Part shown: in pieces, positions 1 to 15,000 of the stretch
Numbering within the stretch: position 1 is the stretch's first letter
How the letters are laid out: every line of letters starts with the position of its first letter
Assembly: GCF_001949145.1 (NCBI RefSeq)
Contig: NW_019091386.1
Span: 994,915-1,058,914, forward strand
DNA length: 64,000 nt
Reading direction: 5' to 3'
From: Acanthaster planci
Taxonomy: Eukaryota; Echinodermata; Asteroidea; Valvatida; Acanthasteridae
Position numbers and translations under genes: made by a program
The notes under the pieces: model-generated
Databases searched by the model: none
The model's input: the letters and a program-made list of their open reading frames with translations, nothing else
What the model was told of the DNA's origin: nothing

Positions 1-3000
1 CCGTCCCTGCCAGACGAGACATACCCGCGAGTTCGTTTTGCTAATCATTACGTGCGTGCGTGCCACGAATCATTGAGCAGAGATGCAGAAAACAGGCCGA
101 CAAATAATATTTGTTTAAAACAAAAGGCCATCCAAAAAATTGAATCAAGGGTAAATACCCTCCAAGGTCGATAGAGGGACGGGCATCGTTGAGCCGAAAG
201 AGAAATTGAAAATGTTTTTTTTATTTTAATCCCATGCGAAAAACGAGAACAGCGCGGCTGAAGTGAGCTGGAGGTTCAACCTCTTCTCCCGCTTCCGAGA
301 GGCTCCCCGCCGGCAAGATTCTCATCGCGGAAAAACGGCCGGAAAGAAACAAAGCTGATTAGCATCCACAAGGAGTTTAAGATTAAAAACACAAGTGGAA
401 AAGAAGAGAATCTTGCCCTGCCAGAATCGTCACTCCATTGTACAAGCAAAAGATATAGGTAAAAGTAATGACCCAATTTAGCTGCCACTTCCCCCCGCCG
501 AGACGCGGGGACCTGCCGCCGATCGAACATTCTGTGACGGAGCCCGTCGGACTAGTTGCCCACTCCAAAATGCTCAATTCGCAGATAGGTTTTTTAGGGC
601 ACAGTGGGGATCGAGGTTAACCACGTAGATGGCTGTCGCTGCACAGATCGCACATCATGACGCCCGTCGTCAGTCAGTCAACCTGTGAAAGATTCGCACC
701 ACAGAGTATGAGACATCACGCTCGTGAGTTTTGCCTTCCATGGAAAATCACGCTCATGAGTTTTTCCTTCCGTGAGACATCATGCTCATGAGTTTTACCC
801 GTCGTGAGGCCGAGAATAAAATAGTTACAGTAATGATTAATTATAAGCCGAAAAGGGGAAGCTATTTCAGTGGCAATAAAGGCAAAAGCATTTTGGATTT
901 GATGTTGCCAACGGAAAGATAGGCAAATTTTTCAAGGTAAGGTTTTTTCATAAGGGAAGCGTTCGCTCTCTGCGATGCACGAGCATGCAACGTTTCATTT
1001 TTATGCCGGTTACGACCGACTCTTCGCACTTTTGTTTATTTCACATAATTGACTAGTTTATTGTTTTGAAAGTAAAATCGAGAAGTTCTAACACGTGTGT
1101 GACTTGCTGAAATATTAAGAACGCACTGTGGAATTCGCCGTGCAAAGAATACATACATGTAGTTGGGGAGTTCATGTGACTTTCTTTATTCTCACTAAAA
1201 TCATACCAAGGATAAGAAAACGATATCCCCCAGAATTTAAGAATATTCCTCATTACTCACAAAGCGAACATAAAGAAGAAATGTTTTTCTCCAAGTAAGC
1301 TTTTAAATATAATGTGGAAAAAAAGTAGACCTCCCTTAAGGGAATGTGTTCCATGTAGGTGAAGAATTCACTAGAGTTGCACCATAAAATTAGCATTCTT
1401 TTAAAGGATTACCCGAATGGACGGGTTTTCAAGAGCTGTCGGGATAGCGGACACCGTCTGGTGGGCAATCCTCTTGTAACGATTCTGATTCAAAGCACGT
1501 CCGTTTCGTCTAAACTAGACAAGTCTTGGGGAACTATGCCAGTCGGCTGGAAATTCTGAAGTCTGCAAAAATCATCCACTTTGGTTATCAGCTGTAAATT
1601 GGAAACAAATGGATTCGTATGTTTAGCCATGTTTTCAAAGGCAGCACTGCCATCATCCTTCAACTTCGTTGTCCGTGAGCTTCGATTACTGTCATATGTC
1701 ACGACATTTGCAAAAATGTTTGAAGAATTCGTGGACTGCATGCTTGGATTAAGTAATGAAATGACGAATATTGTCGATTGCCGCAATATCTGAAGACAAC
1801 TTCGAGGACTTTATCGTCTGCATTTTTAGTTAAGACAGTTGAAGAAATGAAGGCTATTCACTAGAATGGTAGCATCAAGGGCAACAAATACTGTCTACAA
1901 TAGAGTTTAGATGAGGTTTCGAATTATTTTTAATTCTTTACTGTTGGTGAGCGTGCGCGAGGGCATTGCATGCATTTTGGTATATACAAAAAGGCGACCA
2001 TATAAATATGTTGCAAATGTGGTTGTATGGATTTGGATAGGGGATACTTTTTATTCGTAGTATAATATTTGTCAAACATCCTCCTTCCTTGTGATGACTG
2101 TGCATCAAAACGAAATTCTCCATGTATTTTAAGAGAAATCCCCAAATTATATTCATCATGGGTAGGATTTAGTGGGTTTCTCTTGCACCGTCCAAATAAA
2201 AATGTTTTAAGGTTGGGATCTGACCTGCTTAGTGTATTGTGACCATAACGCGCAAGAGATTCCCAAATTTATTAAAAGGTTGTGTTTTTACCCAACGTCA
2301 CATGGCAGCACACGGTGATGGAGTCCCTTTTCTTTGCTTTAAATTCTTCGCAGCAACGGGAGGAATGGGGAAAACCCCACACGGGCCACGAGGCCCCAGA
2401 GATATCGGTTGAATGTAGACTAATCTGAGAAGATGTCAGTACTTCTGTTGGCACCGCACTCGAGAGTGTTCTTAGACTTTCGGCATGCGTCCATTTCCTG
2501 AGTCATAACACCGTATTGGTCGAAGAAGGATCGAACGCGCGCGTACTTCGAGCTGCCCGCGAGCGTGCTGCCACTGCTTATCCGCTTCGTAAGTGACTTC
2601 GTCACAAAGGCGGACACGCACGATTTGCAGGCTCTCATTGGACGGCCGCTGAAGTTGCGCGTTAACTTCCAGCTCCGTGTAAACGGCGATCAGTGCATTT
2701 GACTCTATGTGCAGTGCAGTGGGGGTGATTTAAACTGAAGTGACGTCACACTTACGAACCAGATAATGACTTCTCGTAACTCCTGTTGCCGATCTCAAGC
2801 GCTCAACCGATGAGAGTTGCTTTCTGCGGTGACAGCGAGTGTATAGGCCTAAAACCACACATTCAAGCAGTGTGCTAAAATGGAAAAAGAAAAGTGTGCT
2901 CAGCATGTGATGCTAGGGTTCGTCGGAGAAAGGCATCGGCAGTTGATGTTTGATTTATGTATTCTAAACCTTTGAGGGCGTGAGGGGCTGAGATGAAATA

Positions 3001-6000
3001 GGTCAGCCCGGGCCTCGGGAAAAATGTTGGCCACGATTCGGGAAATTGAATCGATATGGTCGCCGCGGTCATGGAGGCAAAGCGTGTCGACGTGTTCAAC
3101 GAGTCGACCGGATTATACCGCGTAACTATTCTCGGGCCGGTCCGTTATGCATTTCCAGGCCCTTTGGCGGTCTGTCAGGAAAGCTGAATTCTGTTCTCGC
3201 GTATAATGGCACGCTTTTCAAACAGAGCACTTGAAAATCTCGTGGTGATCGAATCTTTATGACGATAAAATTGCTTGGCGCAAGTGGCAATGCCGGAGAC
3301 TTGGCTTGGCGCTACTCAACACCAAGTTTCGGTTTAAAGTCATACCAAAACTCCTCTCCAATATGAAAACCGGACTACACGCTCACGGTGGCATTATTTT
3401 TGTTCGAATTCTGTAGTTTTTAAGAAGCTCGTTTTGCTGGAGAACAAATTCGCGGCAACGACTCGACTTAACTGAACCTCTCGAGCGCTTGCTCTTGAAA
3501 ACTTATTTAAGATGGTCGAGGTATTAATGTCGAACTGACAGAGAATGAACGAACTTCGATGCCTTTGGCACTGAAATTTAATTGGTCGTATGTCACTACG
3601 GGACAGGGAGATTTTGTGATTTTGGGGTATTAACAATTCAACACTGCTAAGCTTTAGTTCTGTCTTATTTTTTAGCCTTTATGGTAAAATTAAAGAGGAG
3701 TTTCTGTCGGATGAACTTTTGGTTCAGAATTGGATGCATAATGCTCAAAATAAGATAATCAATAATTTAAAAAATCATTCATTGTGCAGAAACAACTCTG
3801 GAACAATCACCTTCGGATTAGGTGTCAATAACGGAAGAGTCGAATACAATAAAGCAACTTTTGTGTGCATATAACACAATATTCTGAAGCTGGTCAACTT
3901 ACGTGGAAATTTTCACCGAGGAGACGTTTGACGACTCATTCGAGTCGCATCTTCAGCTCTGACTGGCTGGCCGGGCAATCTGGTGGAGAGGCGTCTAATG
4001 TTTTATTACTATCAATCTAACTGGATTCAAAGTCTTCACTTATTTAGTTTGTGAACATGCATAACCAACACTCAGTGCGTCTGTTATCAGCACCGACGGG
4101 TCCTTGTATCTCTCCCCTTATCTTCCAGTCATGCACCCCGACACAGTGTCAGCCACAGAGTTGGGAGAAATTTGCGTCCCCGTTTACTATTTTTCCATAC
4201 CGCATACACCTGTGTTTGGTGTTTTTAAAAAGGTTGTATAATTGGAGGCGATTTGACGGGGAAGTCAGTGGCGTTGCAGGGAAACAGTTGCGGTATGATG
4301 TGCCCATCGTCTCTCCCAGTGGATATCAGTCGGCCTGGTGTAAGTCTTACCCCGAGCAACAGATCGGCTGAAACTGGGTTAAGGCAATCAGGTCTGGGAG
4401 CTGGAGTTACGTCTACGTCCTAACCTCGGGAATATTATTTCGTCAGCCGGGAGAAGTCGCGAAATAACCCTCTTTTTATCTCATCTGGGTAAGACGGACA
4501 ATCCGGTTTTCCTTCCGACGAACGGCGGTCAGAAAAGCTGACGTCTTTGCCTAACTTCCGACTGGGCGGCACAAAACGTCCGGCCCTTATTGGGTTAACG
4601 GCAATCCGCTGGGCACCTTAGACAAACATCACAAGCGGGACAGCTGAAAAGCTGATTCAATTTGTCGATGGTCGATGGGGCCGTACGAAACGGGAGCGCA
4701 CCAGATCTTTATCTAATCGGTAAGGACATTTTTTTTTCTTCAGACGCGTTTGCCGAGAAAGAAGTGCCCGAAATTGGCTTATACCAGAGTTTCTGGCGAG
4801 ACGGTTGCTGATGTCGCTCACGCTATGAGGATCGTGTTAAGAAACATCATCCCGAGAGAGAAAGGGAGGGGAAATGCAGAATTTATGATGAGAATAAACT
4901 GGCGTGGATCACCAGGTGTTGTATCTTTAGGCGCTGTTGCTGCTGCCTGGCCATGGCAGTACTACCGTGGATAACCGAAGGCACATGGGAATCTGGAGAG
5001 TTTGGCCCAACTTCTCTAGATGCGGATCATCATGTCCACCGGCCCAGTCGCTCCTTAATCTGTCTGGGGGAAAAATCCAATCCAACTGATTTTCCCCGGC
5101 AAACTGTGCCCCACCGGCGAGAAATGAACACGGGTAACAGCAAAGTGATATAGGGACTTGTGAGCGAGTTCCCGGGCGCAGGACTAAAAAGTGCGTCCAG
5201 CGCTAACTGCAATTTCTTATAGTGGAAGCATTATCTACAGAGGAGTCATTCGCAGATCGCCGCCGATAGTTTGAGGTTCTGTCTGACTTTTATGTAATGT
5301 GTCAGTGCAAAGCGTCTCTGATGCCCTTGGATAAACGTGCCACACTGATCTGTGCACTCGTCCAAAATGTGTCCCTTCAAATGCTGTTTCTGTGTATAGC
5401 CTTACAAGAATTCCATAAGCCCATGTAAGGCTGAAGGTGAACGTCTTTCAACTTGTACATTTTGCACATTTTGTATACACTGAGAAAAACGATGGTCATA
5501 ATGCCTACCATACGTGAATTCTTCATTTTACTACGATAAAAAGTTTTACTTTAACAACAGATTGTCCCTTTAAGTATCGATTTTTTTTCTGAACGCCATC
5601 CTGTACGATTTCAGCTTGCCACAACCAGCCAACCGTGGGCAATCTCTCGACACAGGGCCAGCTTGGTATGTTTTTTTACCACCTTATGCACGCTTCATCT
5701 GGTTTCCTGCAAGTCCTGGCATCAACGTCTCAAGGTAGCCAAGACTGTCTTTTGAAGATCGAGGCACTGAGGGCACGCTACATGCGCTGCTCGTCAGGGT
5801 ACATCATTACTGCCCAAATGCCAAGGGGTATACACTCGCCGTCTGTTTCTCCTTCCATTGCTTAATTGCGTCTGTCTGTAGCCGATCACCGAAAATGCGA
5901 TCCGATTGAATGGATTCATCCAGACTGCAGAATGTTAATTTGTGAGTCGGGGGGGTCAAGAATGGAGATTGTGCCATAATGAAGACCATTCATCTGCCTC

Positions 6001-9000
6001 TTCCCCCGAAAGTGCATTAAGGACGTGGGCAGATACTCAAACCATTAGTTCATGGCGTTGTGCAGATCATGTTCAAGTGCCCTCGTAGTCACTCATCAAT
6101 CACAGTAAGTTTACCAACGCGTGACCCGTGACTTTGATTTTACAAGGTCACACCCGTCATTTGGGTGTGCTTTGAAAATATCATCCGGAAAGCCAATGAA
6201 GTAAGAGGATTTCAACAGCCGACCGCAGGAACGAAACAAGACAAGAAAGAGACGATAACTCAGGAAAAGCTGAATTCATTCGAGAACACTTGAACCTTCG
6301 TTTTGGGATATGTGCCAGACGTAGGCACAAGGCTTAGGGAGAAACGTTCCGGAAACTGTCGCCGACAGTCTCTCGGCAAATTATCTCCGAGTGGCTGATC
6401 AGCCTCGAGAAGAGCAGGGACGGAAACCATCCGTTCTCGGGCGCGGTCCACTGGTTGAACGGTATTGTCAGGTCTCGTTTATAGATGTCAACTATTATTG
6501 GTAGCCAGCATTGCTATCAACCCTCGTTGCTCGTTGGGTGTTTTGCCCCAAATCAATAATACGTCTAAAGATTGTTCAATCGTAGTTTGGTGCGCATGCA
6601 TGGCAAAACGTGTGACCATTAAAGGACATCAAGACTGATCTTTTAAGCCCCAAAAGGAAAGCACGCTTTATGGCAATCGTGCACCGTATATTTTGCTGTA
6701 AAAGCTACAAATTGGCATTACAAGTGCGGTGTCAATGTGCAGTGGAAATCTGGGGACCGTTCTGTAGACAAGCAGCATTTCAGTTGTATATTTACAAGAT
6801 ACTGGTCTCAGACGAAAACGATTATGTCAAGCACATGGACACAGTGTGATATAACCATGGGGTACCAAAGTCCGGCCGGCTCGGCTTCACTCGCAGACAC
6901 CCATGGTCCAGAGCCTTCACGAGACCCGGCACCCTGTGCCCTGGGACCCCAGGTATCTGTTCATCGAATGTCCGGAGAATTCCATCGCGGAAATGGTCAC
7001 TGGGCTGGGAAACTGCTTTAGCTAATAAAATAACAGCTCTATGTATAGATCATGTCTACACGCAACTGCAGGCGACCTTTGGATTCAACCTGTGGTGAAA
7101 TGATCGCAAGCGAAGTACACAGTTAAGTGTGCAGGTCTTGTGGTCGAAACATTACTGCCCTTCGAGCAAGCTCCACCCAATTACACTATCCACCGCCGTT
7201 AAACAGATTTTCGAAGAAACTGGCAGCACTCGAAACGTAGAAGTGATATTATTGTATTACCTGGCAAAATAAGGCGTTTAAGTGATTGTCTGTGCAAGTT
7301 GTGCAGGAAATAGCCACACTTTTCCTACAGAAAACAAGATGGGGGGAGACGAAAACAGTAGAATCCGGGGTTCGAACCATGGACATCATCTAAACTATTC
7401 CATAGGTAAACATACTCGATGAAAGCTATCTCAACGGAACTCTTCTTTTGTGCCCAAGACGCCACGATCCCACATAATGCAGCCGTAGAAGTCAAGCGCC
7501 TAATGCGATGCATTACCGGCACGCTTCGTACCATGGCACATATCTGCACTCAAGCCTCGTTTATTAAAACCCCTAGGGTGAATGCAAAATCATATTGAAA
7601 TCAGAGGATTGAGGACTGTTACGGTTAACAGCGCTGGGTTGTTGGATCTGATGCAAGCTTACGCAGCGAGAGCATGCAAAGACATGCACACTCTTCTTGA
7701 TGTCCGTATAAAACAGAAGTCCTCACTGGAACGATGTGGTAAATGCGGTCACCTGGCCAAAGTTTCACTGTTGGTGTCACCTTTAATTTTTCCCTCGTAT
7801 TCATTTTGAAATGAAAGGATTAATAATAAATATTAAGATGACATTCGTGTCAGAGTAAACAGTATTGCATGTACAAAGTCATGTGCTTGGTGCAATGTTG
7901 TCAGCTGATGACGCTCTGCACTGTGATGATGCATTGAGCATGAACGTGTCGTGCAGGTTGACGAAAGCCGACAGTAATGTGATTGACCGTCGGGGGCAAG
8001 TGGTGACACAAGCTAGACTGTTGCCCCCCCTGCAGACCTATACCCCCCCAAAAAAAAATCAATGTGAGGGAGACGACTGCCCTTATTTGCTTTGCGTCTA
8101 CCCTCGGCGGTAATTCGCTCTTATGTCCCACGAATTGCATGCAGGTGCAGTAGTCACGCGATTGCGCACGCAGGCCCTCAGAATTTTGCCGAAATTTTGC
8201 GTCAGAGCTCCGGGCACCGCAGTGCAATATGCAGAAAGACATTAGGTTAAAGCAAGTGCTAATGACAAACTGGTAAATATGAAAAAAAAAACATATACAG
8301 ACGGGGGTGACGTTTAGTTGTTTCTGTGTAAAACTCTGTGTATTCCCTGTGCTCCTTATCGTTGGTTCCCAATTGTTCTTTCATCGTCTTTATGGCGACC
8401 ACTTCGCTGTTTGCACGAAGCCAGCATCTTGTAACAAAGAAGAGATTGAACTTTACCCGTTTTAACAGCGGAGTTTTGCCAATTTTTTGCATATGAATCC
8501 AACCACATACCAGAGGCCTACAGCTAGACCAGTGACTCCTGGAAGTTTCAGCGACTAGCCATTGTCTGTGCTCGGCAATTAATCCCTCACCATTATACCA
8601 ATCACAGTTTAACAACTCGGAGTTCCAATGAAGCTACTTTGTGTAGACCCTATAACAAGCCGCCTGATCACTTGAAAACGGAACATCTGCTGGAAAAATG
8701 ACTGGAGCGGACGGTCGATTGATAGATGTGAAAACAGAGACTGCATGACGTTATCGAATGTAACGATCGGCTAAGAAAATAAGATAAGCCAGAGATGTTT
8801 TGGGAGCTTATTTTTTGTGTCTGGCTTTTTTCAAAGGGCGAAAGAATAGATTTATTTCCCCAGAAGTTGATCCTGTCCGTTTCTCTGACAGCTAAGAGTA
8901 GATAACTCAAGATGGATCCATTTTGACGGACGGCCACTCTGCTGAGGAAGATATCACCACATCGATTCTATTTTGTCGGATAAAACGTCGGCCTTCTTAG

Positions 9001-12000
9001 GGAGCTTTCTCAGTCTTCTTTTGCATCTGTTATTGACTAAAGGTAAGCGATCATTCACACGGCTTCTTATTAGGCGTGTAGCGAATCCGATCTGCGAACA
9101 GATAACGAATTCATGCAATGCACCGCGTTCAGAGTCTCAAAATTGAAAGATCTTTTTCTGTCGTTCGTTAATCCCGAGAATGTTGCTTGTCTCTAGTTGT
9201 CGTTCGCGAATTCATGAAAATGAGCTGTGGACTTGAAAATATGAAAAAAGTAACAATGAGTCATTTGTAACAGTTTGTACCGGCTATTTGGAATTTTTAT
9301 TTGTTTTTTTTAAGGGAGGGCGTAAATTTGGCGAGTGCGATAGGCTGATGTGACATAAATCGAAATGGTGATCGTGTTCTTTCTTGTCGGTTGTTTAACC
9401 CAATTCGGCAGCTAGCACGCATCCTGAGCTCTCCCGTTTCCAAATCCCTGTCCACTTTCTCCCCATTTCAAGATTATTTTCATTACTCTTCAATTTCCAA
9501 TTTCGTCAACAGCAAAAAAAAAAAAAACCACCACACTCGTGCCTGGATTTCTTTCGATCGCTTCGCTGACTCGGAATAAAAAAAAACGGCGAATATTCCT
9601 AAGAAAACAATTGCTCCTGAGTATGGGCCTAATTTTAATCCCCAGGCCACGAGCCCGGTAAGCCGGGGCACATTTTGACATATTGACCGGGAACACATCC
9701 CGTCGGTTCATGGTGTTTATTTTTTGCGCTCCAGTGGCTATTGTTATTGTGATCATTATTATTCCTGCTCCACTTTTTGAGTGACGAGCTTTGCACAGGC
9801 TGCATAGGGAAAGGCTCTACACCGGATAATGAATCGAGCTGTATCTACGCAAAACAAATACATCTGCTGCCAAGCCGACAGAGTTGTTTCTATCGAACAC
9901 TCTATCTAATGATTGCCTGTCAGATATAAATTGCAACGCGGCTGTCAGCGTGTCCCATTAAGCGGTCATAAAAGGCATGATTTCGTGTCGTCAGGGAGCG
10001 TAATTGTTGCTAGATGGCAGGTGCTTTGTCGCTTCGATAGCAAAATGGCTACGGCACAGCGCTGTCATCCCACAAAATACCGACCCACAACCCTTTTCTA
10101 TTGGCAGTGCGCTTGTTTGTACTAAACGTCAATGTGGCTTGTTTTGCAGGGGGGCTCCCCTGTTTGCATGTTTTTACTGCCTTGCAATTCACGACTGGGC
10201 CGCGAAAAGTTGGCTCATCTTTTCTGATATGTTCCCCGTCTGTATATCTTTAATATAAAACACGAAACCTCGACCCGCGGTCTCAATAAGCTAACCTCGC
10301 CTGAGCTGAAAACAAGTTACATGTATAATTTAACCATCGTTCATTTGAAAATTAAAAACAGGCTTCATTTTCAGCACAGTTTCCAACAAGTTCATCCCAC
10401 ACTTGGGCGGAAATCCGGGGGGAGGACACGAACCCCCCCCCCCCATGCATTTGGTTTGGGGGGAACAATGTCGAAGGCCCCCATGTTTTACGCAAGACAA
10501 AATACAAAAGGAATTGACGGATCGAGGATTTTTCCCTTTTGAGTTTTTCTAAATGGAATAAGATAATAAACAAGGTGTGCACAAAAAGGTGAACATTGAT
10601 GCCCCCCCCCACGATCGAGGAGTGATTTCCGCCCATGACCCCCCACAACACACACTTACCTCCACAAGCTCGTTGACAGGATGTGCTCCCACGCAGCGTC
10701 CGGACTATAATGCTTCATGGCGAGCGTGCTAGACGTCTAGGACCCTGACGAAACATGGCGTCCGCGGCTTGACATTTGCTCCAGCCTGCCACTGGGTAAC
10801 CCATTCATGCCCTCGATGGTTGCCTGCGTCGTTTTTCCATAACTAAGTCATTATCACATCACGTTTATCTTGCAAAGGCGCCACATTTGCACCAGTCAAT
10901 GGCAAGGAATGCGCCCCATCCTCCATACTAGTTTACTACCGCACTTCACTGCATTTTCAACCAGTAATTCACATATACTTCAAGGTACGCAGTCACTTAC
11001 ATGTGTTACCGTTGCCGACCGGTGATGTAAAGTGGATTTAGAACACGGCCGTTTTCCACATCACGTTGTTGGAATTATACTCTTCCGAATGCCTCTATTC
11101 CCACAGCGCCTCAGTGCACAGTGTTACGTGAGCTTTCGAGGTTTGGGTGTGTGGTGCGTCCGTTGTGCAAACTGATTTTCCCGCACTTTTTTTTCTACTG
11201 CCCACCTTCCCATTGATGGCGTGTTTCCTTTGACTTGGTAAGAGCTGTTTAAAGAGAGCGCTGCGACATGAGAGTCGTTCTGTTAGAACCAAAACGGTGA
11301 ATACGCATCAGTGCACATGGACAATAAGTACATAACAGCTGCACGCTGTACGGCATGTAGTGAACAGTCACTTTGGTTCCAAAGTCTGAAGTTGACGCTA
11401 CTCAGGTTACAGATGATTTATAAAATCGTTGTTCAACATTAAATTAAGAGCTGAGTGCATGTTCTCAAGGATGCGCATATTCCAATAAGCTGACTGAATT
11501 CATAAAAATAGATATTAAAAGAATCAACAACCATTCCATGTATGAGAAAAGCGCACTCTGTTGTCTATGTTCGTCATTTCTTCTTTATTGGCTATTTATT
11601 GCTTCGCTGCCGAATCCTTGTGAACAGTCGTGCATTCAGAGATACAAATGCTTTTCCAGTGCTCTGTTTTAAGATGAAGATTACACCCATCAGTGTGTTC
11701 ATAAAACAGTCGTGGTGGGATGGACCCATCTTCGACGGTGTCTCGACGAAAATTGACACAAGCGGATAAAAACAAGCAGCCCTAATGGCCGCTCGCCGCA
11801 TGGAATTTTATTTATATTATCTCACGTCTTTCCTCTCTGGGCCCGCTGACTCGATCAGGGCTCTGCTTTCGGAAAATGTGAGGTCGGTTGGTTCGAGCGA
11901 TTTGCCGGTTATGCACTCCCCCTTACCCGCGTGCATAAAGATGCTGTTAATGCCTGGTTAGAGTGTAAGAAACACGCGCGATTTTTTTTTCGCACTCTCG

Positions 12001-15000
12001 TTTTTATTTAAATGGTGCAGCAGAGATGAGCTTCTCGTTCCGTTCCCTGGGGCGAGTTTACGTTGTGTCTTCGTTGGAGGGGGGGGGGAGAATCCGTCGT
12101 GCCAACTGCCGACGCTGTCAGATGAATTTCAGTCGAGGGGTCTTGCCTGAGCTGGTTGACAGGCCGTGATTTCAGCACGACGGACGGTCTCTGGAGTCAT
12201 CGGATCTTCGAGTCGACGCGGCACATTAATATTTGCTTGGGAAAATTAGATATAATGTTGTCGTCATTTTTTAAGGACCTGTGCGCTTTTTCCCTTTCCG
12301 AAGAATAAATCTAGTCTTCGGCAATCGATACGTTGCCATGGTAAAGAAAGACCAGCCGATATTTTGGGTGCATCCGAAACCTTCGAGCACGGACTTGGGT
12401 CTTTTGTTGATTTGGCACATTTTCCTATGCAATACGAAGCGAAATCGATGGTCATTTTGCACCAGTCTGACAGCATATTAGTTTATCTTGCTCCCACGAA
12501 CAGGCTATACATTCGTCGGGGGCAAATCCGACTGGTGAGTTTCAGATAGGTACCCGGTTCATGTTTTCAGTCAAAGAAGTCCAAATTGGCAAGACGAGCC
12601 CTTGCTGTCGCCGCTGTATATATTTATACAGAATTCGCCTTCATTATATCGGAGGTAGGATTTCTGCAGTGGGACGGCGGCATAATTATGGGAGGAGATG
12701 CCGTAACTGCGGTGAGCGTGTGCACCTTGGCAATCCACAGTATCCTACTGGTCAAAAAGAAATGAAACGCACTCGTACCAACTGCAGGCAAGCGTGGTGC
12801 AAATTAATGCACAGACACGGGTCTAAATGTGGTCGCCGGATAATTCTACACGAAGAGAGACCATCTTATCGATTTGTCCCTTTTCCCTGATAGAAGAGTA
12901 AGTCATTTTGCCGACACTGTATACGCATTCTTGGTACATTTACCCTCCTTTCAAAATCCAATTTTCGTCCTCAGCCCTGCGCTTCTTCCGCTTGAGGGCG
13001 CTGAAGGCCAACAAATCGCAATGGTCAAGTGTAAGAAATGGCCCCTCAATAACCTGTCGCCATCAAGGTCGACTGCGTTTTCTCTCCCAAATTGTGGTAA
13101 GATGTCGAGAGTACCGTGCCTTACTCCGACTTCTTCCAGGTCAAAAACGATCAGAGAAATACCTTAGCTAAGCGGGCTCCCTGCATCTTCAACCGTAATA
13201 TTTAGCGGAAGTTACACCAGGTACAAGGATGTCGTACTGAGGGGTACCTAATCTTTGAACTCTGTCGAAAGAAAACTTTGCTGTGGGTGTCAACTTTTTC
13301 ACGTTAACCACTGGGGAGACGACATGTTCTTGAATTCTAAGAGGGCAAGGGTTTTTACCGTTTCACCGCTGTAGACCTTTACTACCCGTGTTTTATTTCA
13401 TTCTGGCAATGTTTTCATTAAAACTCTGATTCCTTTAGAATCGATTCGCTTAGAATCATCCAGACTTTACACAGACACGAAGTTTCAACCGTATCAACAA
13501 AGACATTACTAGTCGTCGGTATTCCGTAAAAGCCCTTACCAACTTCGCCCGTCTCCTTGTTACTTTGCACTTTTCCGTGACCGGTGATCATCCAGCGTCG
13601 AAAATGCAGCAATTTGTGAGAACTATTCAAATCCTTTAAAACTGGTACCAAAACGTGAATAAGACGTCCTTCAACAAGTCTTGGAAGCCTGCAAAGGCCG
13701 GCACACAAACAGCAAAATTGAATGGCGGTCGTGGGGACAAAAATACACGGCTCCGGCCGTGCTAATGGGTTAATGTCAGGACCAAGGACTTCAAGCCAAC
13801 TCTATTTCTTCACGGGTCTCCGCGGCCGCGTAAGCGGCCCGTGGCTAAATGGACGTGGCAAGCCAGGTCAAACCATCCGCGGAACCGTCACCGTAAATAC
13901 CCTGTCGCCTTGTTGGCGATGCCCGCTGGAGTGTACAACACCTTCTAGCTAACAGGTGGCCGATGAGTATTGTCTCCTGGGGGAAAGGTTTGGAACATCC
14001 ATCCCTTTTGAGTTGTTCGTACACATGGCACTTTCATTCGTCGTATTCGTTCCATTCTTGCGGCCGGGTCAAATCGATACTTCGAAAGTCTCCGATTCGA
14101 CTGCTATCATCCCGACAGCGATGTTACTGAACTGTGTAACCGCCAGGATGTCAAGACTAACGCGTGGTTTGCATGGCTTTATGTCGTTTCACACACTGTA
14201 CTAGCGCATTAGCCATCAACAAATCCGGTGACTTGGTTAAGTTGGTTGTTATGTTGTATCTTTAAAAACTTGTGAGCACCACTCAATATTGCTTCCGTTG
14301 CAACATTGCTTCCGTTCATCCTGAGCAAAATTTGAAAATAATTCCAAACAACGATTTCAGCCTCCAAGTGCGGGTACACCTCCAACCTGGAAGGTGCCAG
14401 GAACAATTTTGTAGGCTGTGTAGTGGATGACGTTCCAACAAAACGCGCACTGACGTCAGTTTGAGGTACAAATAACAAGCAAAAACTCTGCACAGAATAA
14501 GGGGGACCGGCGCTATTTCATCTTTCTCGAGTCAGAAAGCTGACTGTGTCTCCTTTATGAACAAGAAATTAAAACCTTTGAGCAGAAATTGTTCATGATG
14601 AGTGAAAGAAGTGAAACGACCCCACAATGCGACGTAGACCGTCACACAGGCGATCTGGGGGAAATTTGTACCCGCAATAAAAAGACATCGAATCCCCAAT
14701 TATTAGAGAACTATGATCTAGAAAAACACAAACACGGTACAGTTTTGAAAAATAAATTGAAATCAAAAGGTTATTGGGAGTCACAAAGTGGTTTTTGGAC
14801 TTATTTTATCAACAACAAAACGCCACGAAGTTGTTCCAAGATATGTCTGGGAAAAAATGTAAAGACCTTCCTCTGTATCAGCCAGTTCCTGCATGATATA
14901 TATCTGTATTTTGCAACGTACAAGTCGCAACTGCTTCTAAAATGTGACTCTTTTGTCGGGGAAGGAATAATTATCAGGGAAAGAAAGCTTCCACATTGCT

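Noticed and set aside
7355-7380. B-box-like GGGGTTCGAACCA, possible tRNA gene or SINE
   Set aside because: No A-box at the right distance and no pairing acceptor or T-stem on either strand.
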